Shown here: one piece after another, positions 10,888 to 22,370 of the stretch
Layout of the letters: the number at the start of each line of letters is the position of its first letter
How positions within the stretch are numbered: the stretch's first letter is position 1
Assembly (NCBI GenBank): GCA_010909165.1
Contig: MU008176.1
Coordinates: 798,856-862,855 of the forward strand
Length of the DNA stretch: 64,000 nucleotides
Source of the DNA: Anthoceros angustus
Taxonomy: Eukaryota; Streptophyta; Anthocerotopsida; Anthocerotales; Anthocerotaceae
Reading direction: 5' to 3'
The notes under the pieces: generated by a model
What the model was told of the DNA's origin: nothing
The model's database searches: none
Seen by the model: only the letters and a program-made list of their open reading frames with translations
Position numbers and translations under genes: made by a program

Positions 10888-11489
10888 GTTGCGCTGTCTT
10901 TCTTTCTTTAGCGCAAACACGAGAGTTTGATAATCTGGATGGCCCTGTCTGGCGGGTGCATGTGGCTACGCCTTGAAACCCGGTCCCCCGGTACGGCGCG
11001 GGAGTTTTCTAGTTGAAAAAGTTTGGCGCCTTCTGCTCTCCTTTCAGGCCGCCTACCGCAACTTGAATTTCGCGTTCCACCAAAATGGGCCTCTCGTCAC
11101 CGCTGCTTCCGCCGCCGCCGAGACCCTTTTTTATCCGAGCACATCACTCATCGCTTTCAATTGCGTATCCAAAATTCGGTCATCCAAACTTGAAAGTTTC
11201 CACGCGTTGTATTTTAGATTCGGAGTCTACCTACATATTTCCACTCCTTTCTCCATCGTCGTATGGGTGGTACTTCTTCTTCTTCTCTCTTTTTCTTTTT
11301 GACGAGCCAGACTTTTATAGAAATAAGCCCGAGGAGAACAAAAAGTCTGAGCGGGCAAGAACAAACATGAGAAAGGGGAGCGGATCACTCTGCACAGAGG
11401 AGTCTACCTATTTCTGGGGTCGTCCTCTTGATGCAGGCAGCAAAGCACATCGGGTTGCATGGAAATTGCTTATTCAGCCGAAGTAGGTT

Positions 11490-11743
11490 GGAGTGCTAGG
11501 GTTGGTTGACCCGTTTCTTAAAACTATGGCCCTCCATACTTAGTGGATCCTAAAGGCGCTGAGCCCTGTCTTCTATCTGTGGAAGAGTTTGTGATGCATA
11601 GACTTGGCTCTGCTCATTCTTATAAACATGGGTATCAAGACATAGGAGAATTGGAGCATGGTTTGACAGAGCAGTACCTGGAACAATGGAAAAGCCCTGG
11701 ACGTGGAAAAGCATAGAGGCCGGGACATAGATCTTGTCCAGTC
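11490..11743 (-). pseudogene. LINE endonuclease, downstream part (split by copia)
   Basis: On the minus strand the frame begins directly at the copia insertion site with LDKIYVPASML and reaches LSNHAPILLCL. This is the end of an APE-type endonuclease domain, whose usual motif is SDHAPI (here N replaces D). It continues the LINE fragment at 18908..19960 on the other side of the copia element, in the compatible frame once one copy of the CAGTC duplication is discounted. A stop follows at about 11550. The reverse transcriptase expected downstream is not visible, so the LINE was already truncated or is badly decayed. Confidence 0.75.
11739..11743 (+). repeat. 5-bp target-site duplication of copia, left
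   Basis: CAGTC, repeated at 18908-18912 immediately after the 3' LTR. Five bases is the usual duplication length for Ty1/copia integration. Confidence 0.9.
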
Positions 11744-11967
11744 TGATAAAATAGCTTACTATTAAGGCACTCTTCACTAGGGCACCTAGGACTTAATAAT
11801 TAATTTAGTCCTTAGGGCTCTAGGTAGTTTCTTTTAGTAGTTATTTAATTGGTTAGTTGTTACAACCACTTATTGGTTACAACTACCTTGCCTACATAAA
11901 GGCATGTACTTTCTATTATGAATGTAATGCAACACATATTGCTAGAGCTTGTGTATGATTCTCATCA
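11744..11967 (+). repeat. 5' LTR of copia element 1
   Basis: 224 bp, TGATAAAATAGC at the start and ATTCTCATCA at the end. It matches 18684-18907 at 223 of 224 positions by direct reading. A TACATAAA box about 70 bases before the end may be the promoter TATA element. The LTR contains no CAG, CTG or CCG trinucleotide on the written strand. Confidence 0.95.
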
Positions 11968-11980
11968 TGGTATCGAGCAC
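11968..11980 (+). other. primer binding site (initiator tRNA-Met type)
   Basis: TGGTATCGAGCAC starts directly after the 5' LTR. The canonical plant copia site, complementary to the 3' end of initiator tRNA-Met, is TGGTATCAGAGC; one A is missing here at the CAG. The intact form is present in copia element 2 at 43918. Confidence 0.85.
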
Positions 11981-12745
11981 ACTTGCTCTTTGTTTGCTTG
12001 CATCCTCATGCATCTAAGTAGCTTATCTAGGAGACACTTTCTAATCTAGCATTTGCCTAGATGGATTGTGTTTATCCTAGAATTGCTATATTTGCATGCA
12101 TTTTCTTTATGCTAACATTTCTCTTCTAACAATGCTTTTATGCACTAATTCTTTGTTCTTCCTCCATGGATTTGTGTTCCCTTAGAAGGAGAAGGCATAG
12201 AGTTAAGAAGAGAAGTAGTCTGCAAGACAACAAGAACAAATTAGGAGCCCAACACATAGAAGCAATAGAAGACAACAAGCTATAGAGGAGAGATAGTAGA
12301 AACCTCCTCTTGTATAGCAAACTTCATTGCATCTATTTTAATTTCTAAACCGGATCAAGGGAAGTTTATCAAGCTAGCTAGACGTGATTTGCTAGAAGTT
12401 TTAGTCCAATTCACGTCAAGGCATTAGAATTAGCTCTCCAACATATCCCAAATTTGAATCGGTATTAGTACTCCTTTATCTTCTAGTCTGCAAGACAAAA
12501 TAGCATAGAAACTCTTAGATTTCAAGAAATTGATAGTCAATTAGCAACTCTTAGAATCCAATCCTTTGATCTTAAGGGAGAATTATCTGAATTAAGGACA
12601 AAATTGTCTATTCTCTCTAAGGTTGATAATGCGCAGATTTGAGAGCATGCTATCATCATCCGAATCGACTATGATGCAAGAGAAGAGTTTCATGCAATAA
12701 AGAAGATGAGAGGTCTGCGAGGCCTAGTCCTCTAAATCACCTACA

Positions 12746-13650
12746 ATGGCTGGAGTGATCAATAATGAAGAACAAACTGTTCCTAATTCCCCATTGGGTA
12801 ATGATAATGCTAACACTTCATTGCATTATCATTATGGTGACAGATTCAAAGAGAAAGATAGATTCAATGGAAGGGATTATGACATCGGTCATTGAGAATG
12901 CGAGGAGCTTTGCGGCAAAGAGACCTTTGGGGCATCGTCGATGGATCAATTCCAAGGCCACACGCCCGATTTGAACGTGAACTTCAACCTTCGGGGCCGG
13001 GGGCGAGAAGGCACAAGATTTATTGGTCGTGGACTTTCTCAACATATGGTGAGACATGTCGCTGCAAAGACCTCCAAGGATATGTGGACTCACCTTGCTC
13101 AATTATATTCATCTCGAGATGTAATGAGTATTGTTGCGCTTCACGTAACTTCCGCAACCTCTCAATGAAGGAGTCCGACACCATCGAACATCATGTTAAT
13201 GCATTTCGATTGGCACGATCCCATTTGGAATCTTCAATGGCGTACCTATCTCGTAGATGGAGGCTTACGTCATTCTCTTATCTTCATTGCCACCTTCTTA
13301 TAGGGCTTTCATTACAACTCAAAATGCGATTGCAATGTCGGAAAAAGATGAAGATCCAAATGAAGAGCCGGACATCGGTGTTTCGAACTTATTGGAGCAT
13401 TGCTACGAGGAGGCAAGCGACGTCATCATCACTCCGAGCCAACAAGCGGCGGTGATGTATTCACAAAGGGGTAGAGGAAGAGGGCGAGGCGAGGCCGAGG
13501 TTCTACTTTCCAGCGACCCCATATCCCCGCACATACTTTCCATGATGGAGAGGCATCTTCTTCAACACCAAGAGGTAACAAGAAGGCGGGATTATATGTA
13601 ATTGGTGCGTAATCCAAATCACATGGAAAAGGATTGTCGTGAAGAAGAAG
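12746..13650 (+). pseudogene. copia element 1 gag, frame-broken
   Basis: Translation from ATG 12746 gives a copia-type gag start (MAGVINNEEQ, then RFNGRDYDIG). It continues in other frames with LWGIVDGSIPRP, VAAKTSKDMWTHLAQLY, SMKESDTIEHHVNAFRLA and LPPSYRAFITTQN, all typical of the plant copia gag (UBN2) family, and ends in a RGRGRGRG basic stretch. A zinc knuckle CX2CX4HX4C follows at about 13597-13640 but its two halves are in different frames. At least four frame changes occur over 900 bases. Gag would form the virus-like particle and the knuckle would bind the element RNA. Confidence 0.8.
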
Positions 13651-14099
13651 AATGGGAACCTCGCAAGGAGGCCCCACTGAGCTAACATTGCGGCAAGAAA
13701 CAATCTTCCTCAACTCCAGGTGCTCACTTTGCTTGGCTTCTTCCAAGCCCTCCAATACCTCATGGTACTTAGGCGTGGAGCTACTTCACATATTTGTTAC
13801 AACAAACTCTTTTGAGTCTTACTCACCACCCAGGACATCGTCTCCTCGAGATGATCACAACCTACCCATTGCGGGTGTTGGTTGATTGTATTCAAGTGTG
13901 ATTCGTCGTTCTTCATCTTCATCACGTCCTCCATGTTCCTTCAATGTGCAAGAATCTAGTATCACCGCAAGTCTTTGTCAAGAACACACTCTGCGGTGAT
14001 CCTTTATGCGATAGTTGTCTTCTCTCTTTCATAAGTGATAGAAACTATACAATCTGCGGCACTTTAGATGATGGTCTCTATAGATTGTCGGTACAAGTG

Positions 14100-14877
14100 G
14101 GAGCCACCCATTACGCTAATGTTGCCATTCCAAACCCATGACACCTACCCAAACCATGCTTTGGCATTGTCGCCTTGGTCATCCTAATAGTCAAAATTAA
14201 TCCAAATGTCTAAGGAGCTTTATATAGAACCCTTGCCTTGCAAAGGTTGAACACCTACCTTGGTGCGAATCTTGTGTCCTCACTAAACGACATCAAGAGC
14301 CTTTCAAAATAAATCTCCACAAAGGGCCAAGTCACCTTTAGAGATAGTGCACAGACATTGTGGACCCTTGTCTACACCCTCCTTTAGTGGTAGTAGATAT
14401 TTTTTGACCTTCACAGATGATTTCTCTCGTTTTGTCTTTTCCTACATCCTGAAAAACAAGAGTGATGCCTTTCACTTCTTCAAGGACTACATGAAATGGG
14501 CTGAGAGACTTACAGATCACAAACTCAAGACCTTACGTTCCGACAATGGTGGAGAGTTTACATGTACTGAATTTGAGGATTTTTGTCGAGCTGAAGGTAT
14601 AGCTCAACAACTTACAGTTGTCTACACTCCTCAACAAAATGGCGTGGAGAACAAGAATCTACGCCTCCAAGAGATCACGGTTGCTTATTGGTACAAGCTA
14701 AGTTATCTAAGGCTTATTGGGCGAGGCCCTCCTAAGACAACCTATCTCATGAATCGATTGCCTACATCAGTTCAAGGTATGACTCCATATGAAGCATTCA
14801 TTGGCAAGAAGCCTTCTATTGACCACCTTGAATTTTTGGATCCCCGCATATGTTTTTATTCCCAAAGCATTGCGTAA
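14100..14877 (+). pseudogene. copia element 1 GAG-pre-integrase and integrase core
   Basis: The pre-integrase motif MLWHCRLGHPN lies at about 14150-14185. The integrase core follows at 14347-14877 with YFLTFTDDFSRFVF (first Asp), LRSDNGGEFT (second Asp) and PQQNGVENKN (catalytic Glu region, normally NGVAERKNR). The core is open for 176 codons and is the best preserved part of the polyprotein. The enzyme inserts the cDNA into the genome. The product could not be made as part of a polyprotein because of upstream breaks. Confidence 0.85.
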
Positions 14878-15469
14878 GTTGGATCCCAAAGCCTAAGTAC
14901 ACTTTCATTGGCTACACCAAGGTATCAAAGGGTACAAATTGTTCAACCCTTCTACAAGGCAACTTTTATACGGAGTGTTACTTTTCATGAGTCTTACCTC
15001 TTTTCCCCAGTGGGAGCGATAGGCTTGGTCCTCCTCTTGATGAGACCATTGACCCTTCTTATTTTGATGATCGATTATTTCACTCCATTTCCCATTCACC
15101 TTCTCGTGTTCCTTTAGTTGAACCTATTATGCGAGGAGGAGGAGTTAGCATCTATTCCACAACTGGTACAACTCAACGACGATGTTGACATCCCAGCGAG
15201 GCGCCTTGACACTCATGATGATGAGTTTGATGACCCTCGGAGGATGACATTGTGGAGCCAGCAGATCCTCGTTGATCCCTCCCGTGGATGATGCACACAC
15301 AAAGGTACAACCTTAGATCCCGACCTACTATCTCAGTCCTGCAGTTGGAAGGAACCTCCTTTAGGATACCTAGCTGTTTTGATGATCCTATACCCCTATA
15401 TCACTTTATTCTCAAGCTGTCTACAAGGCAACTATAGACCCGGAAGAACCTCTTACCTTAAAACAAGCT

Positions 15470-16860
15470 TTCTCTTCTCACGAAAAGACTTATGGAAGGT
15501 AGTCAGATTGAATATAATTCCCTAGTTAATAACTCTACATGGAATTGGTCAAACCACCTAGGGGTAGGAAGATAGTAACCAGCAAATGGGTATTCAAAAT
15601 TAAAAGAAAAGGAGATGGTTCTATAGAAAGGTATAAGGCACGTCTAGTAGCGGAGGTTTTACACAATTCTGGTCTAGATTACATACCTTGGGCCACTTAT
15701 GCCCCAAGAGCCAAATTTGCCACACTTGAATGATATTTGCCTTATGTGCCCAACATGATCTTGAACTCCACATGATGGATGTTAAGACGATATTTGTATG
15801 GGCGCACAAGAGGAAATATACATGAGACAACCCGAGGTTCTGAGTCAAAGGCAAGAAGATTGGGTATGCCGACTCATCAAAGGTTTGTATGGCCTTAAGC
15901 GTCGAGCAAGAATTGGAACTTAACCATACATGTACAACTTATTGGGAGAGGATTTAAGCAAAGCCGGTGATGCTTGTATGTACATCCTAATATCCGCAAT
16001 GATATATTTTATCTTCTACTTTATGTTGATGATGTTTTTATGGCAACAAACTCCCTCACTCTCCTAGCGAAACTAAAGCATGGCTTAGGACTCTATTTGA
16101 GATGTCCGATCTAGGAGAAATGACATATGCACTTGGTGTTAATATTATACGAAATAGAGGTAATAAGACTCTAAGTATAGTTCAAACCAAGTATATTAAG
16201 GAGAGTTTAGCTAAATTTGGACTTGAGGATGCAAAGCACACCCACACCTTTTGCAAGTGGTGTTAGGCTTACCTCGGATATGAGTCCCAAAACAATGAAG
16301 AAAAGCTAGAAATGTCGTTCCATACCGACATCTGTTGGCACTCTAATATATTTATGCAATTTTACGAGACCGGATATATCTTTTGAAGTCGGTTCGCTCA
16401 CAATTCTTGGAGAACCACGGGCGTGAGCCTTTGGATGTCATTAAGCGTATATTCGAGATACCTTAAAGGCACTATGTACAGGGTGATGTTCAAGCATACA
16501 CCAGCTATCAACACATTAACTCTAACGGCATATCGATGCCGACTATCTTTAGTGACCGACACGAAAATCAGATCGGGGTATGTATTACTCTTGGGAGGAG
16601 CACCAATATCTGGTCAAGTAAGAAACAACCTACTATAGCTTTGTCAAATCGAATCAGTGGTACTAACCTCGGTTCTAAAGACATAGTGTGGTCCGAGTTA
16701 GTTTTGAGTGAACTTCACCATCCTCAACTTAAGCCTACATCTTTGTTTAGTGATAGCCGGTGCCATTGCACTTGCACGAAATCTGTTTTCATTCTAGAAC
16801 TAAACATATAGCTGTTGAGTATCACTACATAAGGGAAAAGTTAGAAGATCAAACCATAAA
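15470..16860 (+). pseudogene. copia element 1 reverse transcriptase and RNase H
   Basis: The RT starts around VTSKWVFKIKRKGDGSIERY (15570-15635), followed by KARLVAEVLHNSGLDY. The catalytic YVDD motif is at 16022-16033 (LLYVDDVFMAT). RNase H shows SSKKQPTIALS near 16615-16650 and VFHSRTKHIAVEYHYIRE near 16780-16840, each in a different frame. Stops and frameshifts occur between all these blocks. The order matches the Ty1/copia class, with integrase before reverse transcriptase. Confidence 0.82.
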
Positions 16861-18683
16861 TATTAGTTATGTTCAAACTTTAGACAATCTGTGATTTATT
16901 AACAAAGTCATTGGGAATTGAGTTACATAGGAAACACATGAAATGTTTGGGTATAATGGACACTGTCCAAACCTTTAACCTAATACTCACCCTAGCAGCC
17001 TTAGGGCCGATTTAAGATAACCTTAAAATCTTAGCCCAAAAATTATTGTCTTACTATTTTTCTGAACATTTTCTTCTTCTATCTCAAAATAGCTTAGGTC
17101 ATCCCCGCCTTCCTCTTCATAGACGGCCAACATAGAACCTGGAATATTTTATATTAAAAATAAAAATAATATTTAAGCAGTATTTATGTGATTAAAACAA
17201 TAAATTCCCTTAGCACCAAAGGCACCTACGGAAAATATGTTTGATATGTCCTGAAATTCCTCACATGGGAGACTTGCTATTTTATCATGTGGATGGTAGT
17301 TTCCTCACATATATAGGAGTCCGGACATCTCCCTTTTCACTTAAACCTAAGGTGAGTATGTATACTTTATTTTCCTGGTCACCTTTTGGTAGAATTCGCT
17401 TATAATAGCCCATGTTTTTGTCTTTAATACACTTAGGAAACAAAATGTGTTTACCGCATCAATGCAGAAAATTTATGCTAGGTTATTCGATCCTAAAACT
17501 CATATAGAAATTAGGATGCTTAAAATCTTGGATAACCCTTATTTAATATATTGCACCTTTCTTTTCCAGCCCTTCCTTGTCATATCCTCCCATGCCGTCT
17601 CCACCCATCGCAAGCGTCACCACACAAGTGTCGACCTCTTATCCATCAAGTGTTAGCATCCTTGTAATCCACTTGTGTCATAGCTTCTTCTTAGAAGCAT
17701 AAGATGGGCAGCAATCTTTCCTACAAACACTTTTGGCGGTGGGCTTTTTGCGGAGCATCATTCATTGAGAGGGGAGGGCACGTCCTCATCACCTAGGTGC
17801 GCTTCCTCCCCTTTGGTGAGCACATCCGAATTGCTTCTGAAGACATGGCAGAAATGAAGACATGGCGAAAATGAAGACGCAATCTTACACTTCTGGACTT
17901 CAGGCTTTCCCTCTTCTGGCTGGAGCGCGTCCCCTGTAGGATCCTTAGGCATCTCTGGTTCAGTTTCATCCTCCGAGGATGAGGTCAGATCAATGACAAA
18001 TGCAAGAGATTTCTTTCTGAAAGGCTGCAGGAAGGACGAGGTCTGTGGAGGCAGAGACTCTTCATCACCAGCAGGGACACGACTGGATGCATCAGCAGGT
18101 AGGGGCGCCCTCCTGTCCTTTTTGTTTGGGCGCCAGTAGCGCCGTGGCGTCCTTGCAAGGGCGGACAGTGCGGGAAGGCGCGCCCGCCTGGCCGGCGCGG
18201 CGCGCGGCGGAGAGGGCCAGCTCGGGACAGGCGCGATGGCGCCCCGTGGCGCCTCCTCCGTGGGCGGGATTGGCGCGCCTTGCTGCGGGTAGCCACCCCT
18301 CCGCCATCGCCATCACGCACATGTACCAACCACCAAGTTGTCGGGATCGCGTTCGTGAAGTTTGAGGAAGAAGGGTATTATCCATTATCCTTTTGATTTT
18401 CCTTTTCGGAAATTAGGTATTTTCTGGATTTTCCTCTATATATAAATCCGCTTAAATACTTTTAATTAGTTTTAATTCCACCTATTCTTGAAGTTGGGTT
18501 ATTAGTTTCTCATCTCGTTCTCCTTAAGTGGGAGTTATTTTAATAGTGATTATTACTTTCAGTTTTACCTTAAGTTTTACTTTATGCCTTTAAGTAAAGT
18601 TTAGTTAGGGACTAGTTTTACTAGACTAGTTTTCCTAGACCTCTTTTGGTCGAAAATCACCCCTAGTTCATAGTGAGTGGGAG
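16861..18683 (+). other. long 3' non-coding region of copia element 1 with GC-rich island
   Basis: About 1.8 kb separates RNase H from the 3' LTR. Most is AT-rich, but roughly 17730-18360 is GC-rich with open frames on both strands (106 and 114 codons around 18045-18365) and no recognised domain. A 17-bp tandem duplication (GAAGACATGGC..AAAT) lies at 17840-17876. The island's base composition is unlike the rest of the element, so it may be captured sequence. A purine-rich stretch (AGTGAGTGGGAG) directly before 18684 is the likely polypurine tract. Confidence 0.55.
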
Positions 18684-18907
18684 TGATAAAATAGCTTACT
18701 ATTAGGGCACTCTTCACTAGGGCACCTAGGACTTAATAATTAATTTAGTCCTTAGGGCTCTAGGTAGTTTCTTTTAGTAGTTATTTAATTGGTTAGTTGT
18801 TACAACCACTTATTGGTTACAACTACCTTGCCTACATAAAGGCATGTACTTTCTATTATGAATGTAATGCAACACATATTGCTAGAGCTTGTGTATGATT
18901 CTCATCA
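18684..18907 (+). repeat. 3' LTR of copia element 1
   Basis: 224 bp, one difference from the 5' LTR. It is preceded by a purine-rich tract and followed by the CAGTC duplication. Confidence 0.95.
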
Positions 18908-18912
18908 CAGTC
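18908..18912 (+). repeat. 5-bp target-site duplication of copia, right
   Basis: CAGTC, identical to 11739-11743. Confidence 0.9.
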
Positions 18913-19960
18913 TCCTCGCAATAAGGTTTCCTGGAAATTTGTCCAGCTGTAGGATAGAGAGCTAGGTTGTATGAGGGCAAGGCAAGCCAACTAAGGGTCT
19001 TCCAAATTGAGCCATGCATCCCTTAGTTCCAGCCAGGACCTGCATCGCACAAGGGGATCAGTAGAACCCCCTTTTCTGTCAACCTCGCTTTCCACAAAAT
19101 TGTAATCCGCTGCCAAAAGCCAAGGGATAGCAGGATCAAGCTTGGCTTTGATCCGTCTCCAGGGGGCAGCTCGTTGAGGGGAGTGAATCGGCGCGTAGAC
19201 GTTGCAAATTCCCAACACCCCACAAGGGAGTTGCAGTGTAACCCATTGAAAGACCAGTTCTGGGTCAGAACCCGCCCCACAAACCTTGTCCTCTAGAGAG
19301 GGATGGATTGTAATAGACAGTCCACCCTTGGTATCGTCCGCCGGGACCCAAAACGTCTTCTCAGGGATGTAGAGCTTTTTCGGCCCCGGATCCTGAGTTT
19401 TGCGGGCACAAAGCTTGTGCTCTTGCACGCAAAACACATCCCACTCCACATTGGACTGACTATAATTACACGGCGCACGACATTTTGAGTCTCCCTTCGA
19501 CCTCCTAGAAAGCCCATGAACATTCCAGGAGAGGACTTGAAGGTGTTGGCCGCGCAAACCGTAGGTGTATACCCCATTAAACTGTAGCCTTGGAACGCCT
19601 TGGGAGCAACTGCCCCGGCGGTTCTAGGGCTCCTGCGAGCCTTTGCTTTAGTACCAGAAATGGACGTGGTGGGTGCAGGGTTGCTACCAATGACTCCCAG
19701 AACTTGCCTTTGCCGGGTGACACCAAAGGCATCACTACTTTTCCACACCCACTCCGGGCATAGGGCACTATCCGAAGGAGGTTGCGATGGAGTGATCCAC
19801 GCAAAAATCTTGGGTGATCGAACTAGCTCTTCCTTCGGGCCTTGTACGAAAGTCATGGCATCTCTGGGATCCAAGGTCCCCCCTTCCTTCAGCATTTGTG
19901 TTACAGCGGCCAGTGTTGTCTCCAGGGAGGACGCGAGAATTTCCGAAAACTTGAGGAGGC
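18913..19960 (-). pseudogene. LINE ORF1 tail and ORF2 endonuclease start
   Basis: On the minus strand a 188-aa frame (19557-18991) opens QVLSWNVHGLSRRSK and continues WDVFCVQEHKLC, VCNVYAPIHSP-like and LLAADYNFVESEVDRKGG. These are the catalytic blocks of an L1-type APE endonuclease (N, E, Y and D/N residues). It overlaps the end of an upstream frame (19976-19293) rich in Pro, Ser and basic residues, as expected for the C-terminal part of a plant LINE ORF1. After LNLEDP the frame breaks. The domain resumes beyond the inserted copia element at 11743. The left part of the LINE is cut off abruptly at about 19961, where the large tandem array begins. Confidence 0.82.
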
Positions 19961-20535
19961 TCCATTGCAACTTCACACTCTATGCTTCCACATCAACTCT
20001 ATAAACGCCGAATGGTTTAAAGACCTCTGACGCTAAAAAGCATGGCTCCGTATGCTCACCCAGCTTAAAGCTTTTATGGCCTTCTCAAGAAGGATGTGCG
20101 AGCTAGTCTTCTTATATTGCGATAGAAACCTCACATAAAGCAATTGCTAAGTAGTTTATAAAGCGCTAAGTAACATTTTCAACCTAATAAAAGTAAAGTA
20201 CAATCCCCTCTAGAAAATACATAGTACGACTAGACATATATACCCATGATTCCAAATATATGCCTACTTAATAGTGTACCTGCCATAAGTAACTTTTCTT
20301 TTCTACCTTATTACTTATATGTCTATTGAAGGTTTGTTCTAAAAATATTATCTACTAGCTATACTATCTATATAAAATTCCAAAGTTGCTAGCTACATAA
20401 ATAAAGTTCTCACTTTCTACTGAATTGCTAATATTAGTTTTGTGAACCCTTTTTTCGGGAGTGCTTCATATAATTTTGCATATTCTTTCTCCTCATAATT
20501 TCTAAGTATCCTTACGATAGGTGAATTTCTTTAAA

Positions 20536-21350
20536 CGATTTGGATAATAATATAGAGTTCAAAGACAAGAGTGGATGTTGAGATTCAAACTCTACCGCAG
20601 ATATGGAAGGGGTGGTGACTCAAAAGATGGCACTTTTTACTCATGCCATGATATAACTAACATGATTATGGAAAGTATGTAGAAGTTATGGGAACGTCTA
20701 ATTGCAGGGCCAATAGCAAGTAGATGGAAATTGCACAATTTATATTCTTGCGTCGGGAGATGTGAGGATGATTTGAATAATAATATAGAATTCAAAGACA
20801 AGAGTGGATGCTGAGATTCAAGTTCTACCACATATGGAAGAGGTGGTTCACGACTCAAAAGATGGCACTTTTCACTCATGTAGTGGTATAACTAATATGA
20901 TTATGGAAAGTATGTAGAAGTTATGGGAACGTTTAATTGCAGGCCAATAGCAAGTAGATGGAAATTGCACAATTTATATTCTTGCGTCGGAGATGTGAGG
21001 ATGATTTGAATAATAATATAGAATTCAAAGACAAGAGTGGATGTCGAGATTCAAGTTCTACATATGGAAGAGGTGGTTCACGACTCAAAAGATGGCACTT
21101 TTCACTCATGTAGTGGTATAACTAATATGATTATGGAAAGTATGTAGAAGTTATGGGAACGCGTTTAATTGCGGGCCAATAGCAAGTAGATGGAAATTGC
21201 ACAATTCATATTCTTGCGTGGAGATATGAGGACGATTTGAATAATAATATAGAGTTCAAAGACAAGAGTGGATGTTGAGATTCAAGCTCTGAGCATGGAG
21301 GGGTGGTGACTTAAAAAATGGCACTTTTACTCATGTCATGGTATAAAACG
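20536..21350 (+). repeat. 232-bp sub-repeat, four copies
   Basis: Copies start at 20536, 20769, 21002 and 21233, marked by GATTTGAATAATAATATAGA. Each includes CAAAGACAAGAGTGGATG and GATGGCACTTTT. A fragment of the same repeat without that core occurs again at about 22930-23050. Confidence 0.92.
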
Positions 21351-22249
21351 GTGGTAGAAAGGGGTTTCTCTTGAAACCCTTTTGCACACCGGACGCGGAC
21401 CCCTTTTGCACTTGAAAAAATCGCACTATAATCACTTTTGGTATTTCTCTGCAGACATGTCACCCGCAACCTTTTGAATAATTGTTTTGATACGCGTTAT
21501 TTGAGATTGTAGATTGCAAGTACGTGGCAAAAACCGAAAGTCTTATTCTTGTTCGGCTTTTTCTTTCAAGTTGGACACAAAATTCGTGCGCAAACTTGTG
21601 CGCGCACTTACATCTAAACAGTCTCCAACACCTGGCAATGATTGCCAAGTGTTGGACGTATACAAACGTTTAGAGTTTTTAGGGCTTGCTGTAATTTTTG
21701 GTGTGAAAACTTGTTTGCGTACAAACCTTTCATTCATACCAGTCAATCCTAAGACTATACTCTCGCTCTGGGAATTTTACAGGATTTTGTTTCTTAGACA
21801 TTGGGACAATAATATCTTCGTTGACTGATGCTCTTGATCCGTGCGGTCAGAATGAGAGTGGCATGGTCCACTTGAGTTGGGCCCAAACGCCTCTCAAGAT
21901 TCAAAAGATGCAAAAGGTTCTCACTACTAGTTCAAAGTTTTAACTACTAGAAAAAGATGAGGGCTAAGTAAATATAAGAACATATCCACATTAGGGAGGT
22001 GCACAAAAAGGTTGAAAACGTCAAAGGACCATTTAAATCAACAAAATATCAAAAATATCAAAAATATCAAAAATATCAAAATTTTAGGGTAAGTCGTGCA
22101 CTTGCCTCAAAAATTGGAATTTTTGGGATTTTTAAATTTTTGCTATTTTTTACTTTGATGAACTGTCTGAATGCACTAGGAGGCATGAACCATATGAGTT
22201 CATGCTCCTAGGCCCTTCTTGACCTTGGGTGCAGCAAGTGAGAACTTGG

Positions 22250-22370
22250 GCCCCTTGCCCCTCGGTGCACACAAGTGCGCGCATCTTGGCCCCTTGCCCC
22301 TCGGTGCGTGCACAAGTGCGTTCCAGGCCTCCTTGCCCCTTGGTGCATGCACTTGTTCACCCCCAGCTCG
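22250..22370 (+). repeat. 41-bp minisatellite, three copies
   Basis: Repeats of the type CCCCTTGCCCCTCGGTGCAC followed by ACAAGTGCGC. The same array recurs at about 38100-38200 and 53380-53490. Confidence 0.85.

Larger units (their letters stand above)
9817..11489. other. upstream flank of the kinase, GC-rich then AT-rich
   Basis: From 9817 to about 10630 the DNA is C-rich on the plus strand and open in several frames at once (one of 276 codons). That is expected of GC-biased 5' flanking or untranslated sequence of the minus-strand kinase and does not indicate a separate gene. From 10640 an inverted repeat and short tandem repeats occur. The stretch 10970-11490 has open frames of 109 and 133 codons that match nothing recognised. 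Confidence 0.45.
11744..18907 (+). mobile_element. full-length Ty1/copia retrotransposon inserted in a LINE
   Basis: The 7164-bp element has both LTRs, a primer binding site and the copia order gag, protease region, integrase, reverse transcriptase, RNase H. LTRs begin TG and end CA, are each 224 bp and differ at one position (AAGGCAC against AGGGCAC). The insertion is bounded by CAGTC on both sides and splits a LINE endonuclease. Coding parts are interrupted by several stops and frame changes, so it cannot make a full polyprotein as written. The nearly identical LTRs say the insertion is recent, which sits oddly with so many breaks (see findings). About 1.8 kb of non-coding DNA with a GC-rich island lies between RNase H and the 3' LTR. 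Confidence 0.92.

Noticed and set aside
10973-11486. Overlapping frames of 109 and 133 codons
   Set aside because: They overlap each other in different frames and resemble no protein. The hydrophobic end is simply T-rich DNA.
20536-21350. CRISPR-like array
   Set aside because: The 232-bp units are directly adjacent without unique spacers and lie in plant nuclear DNA; it is a plain tandem repeat.
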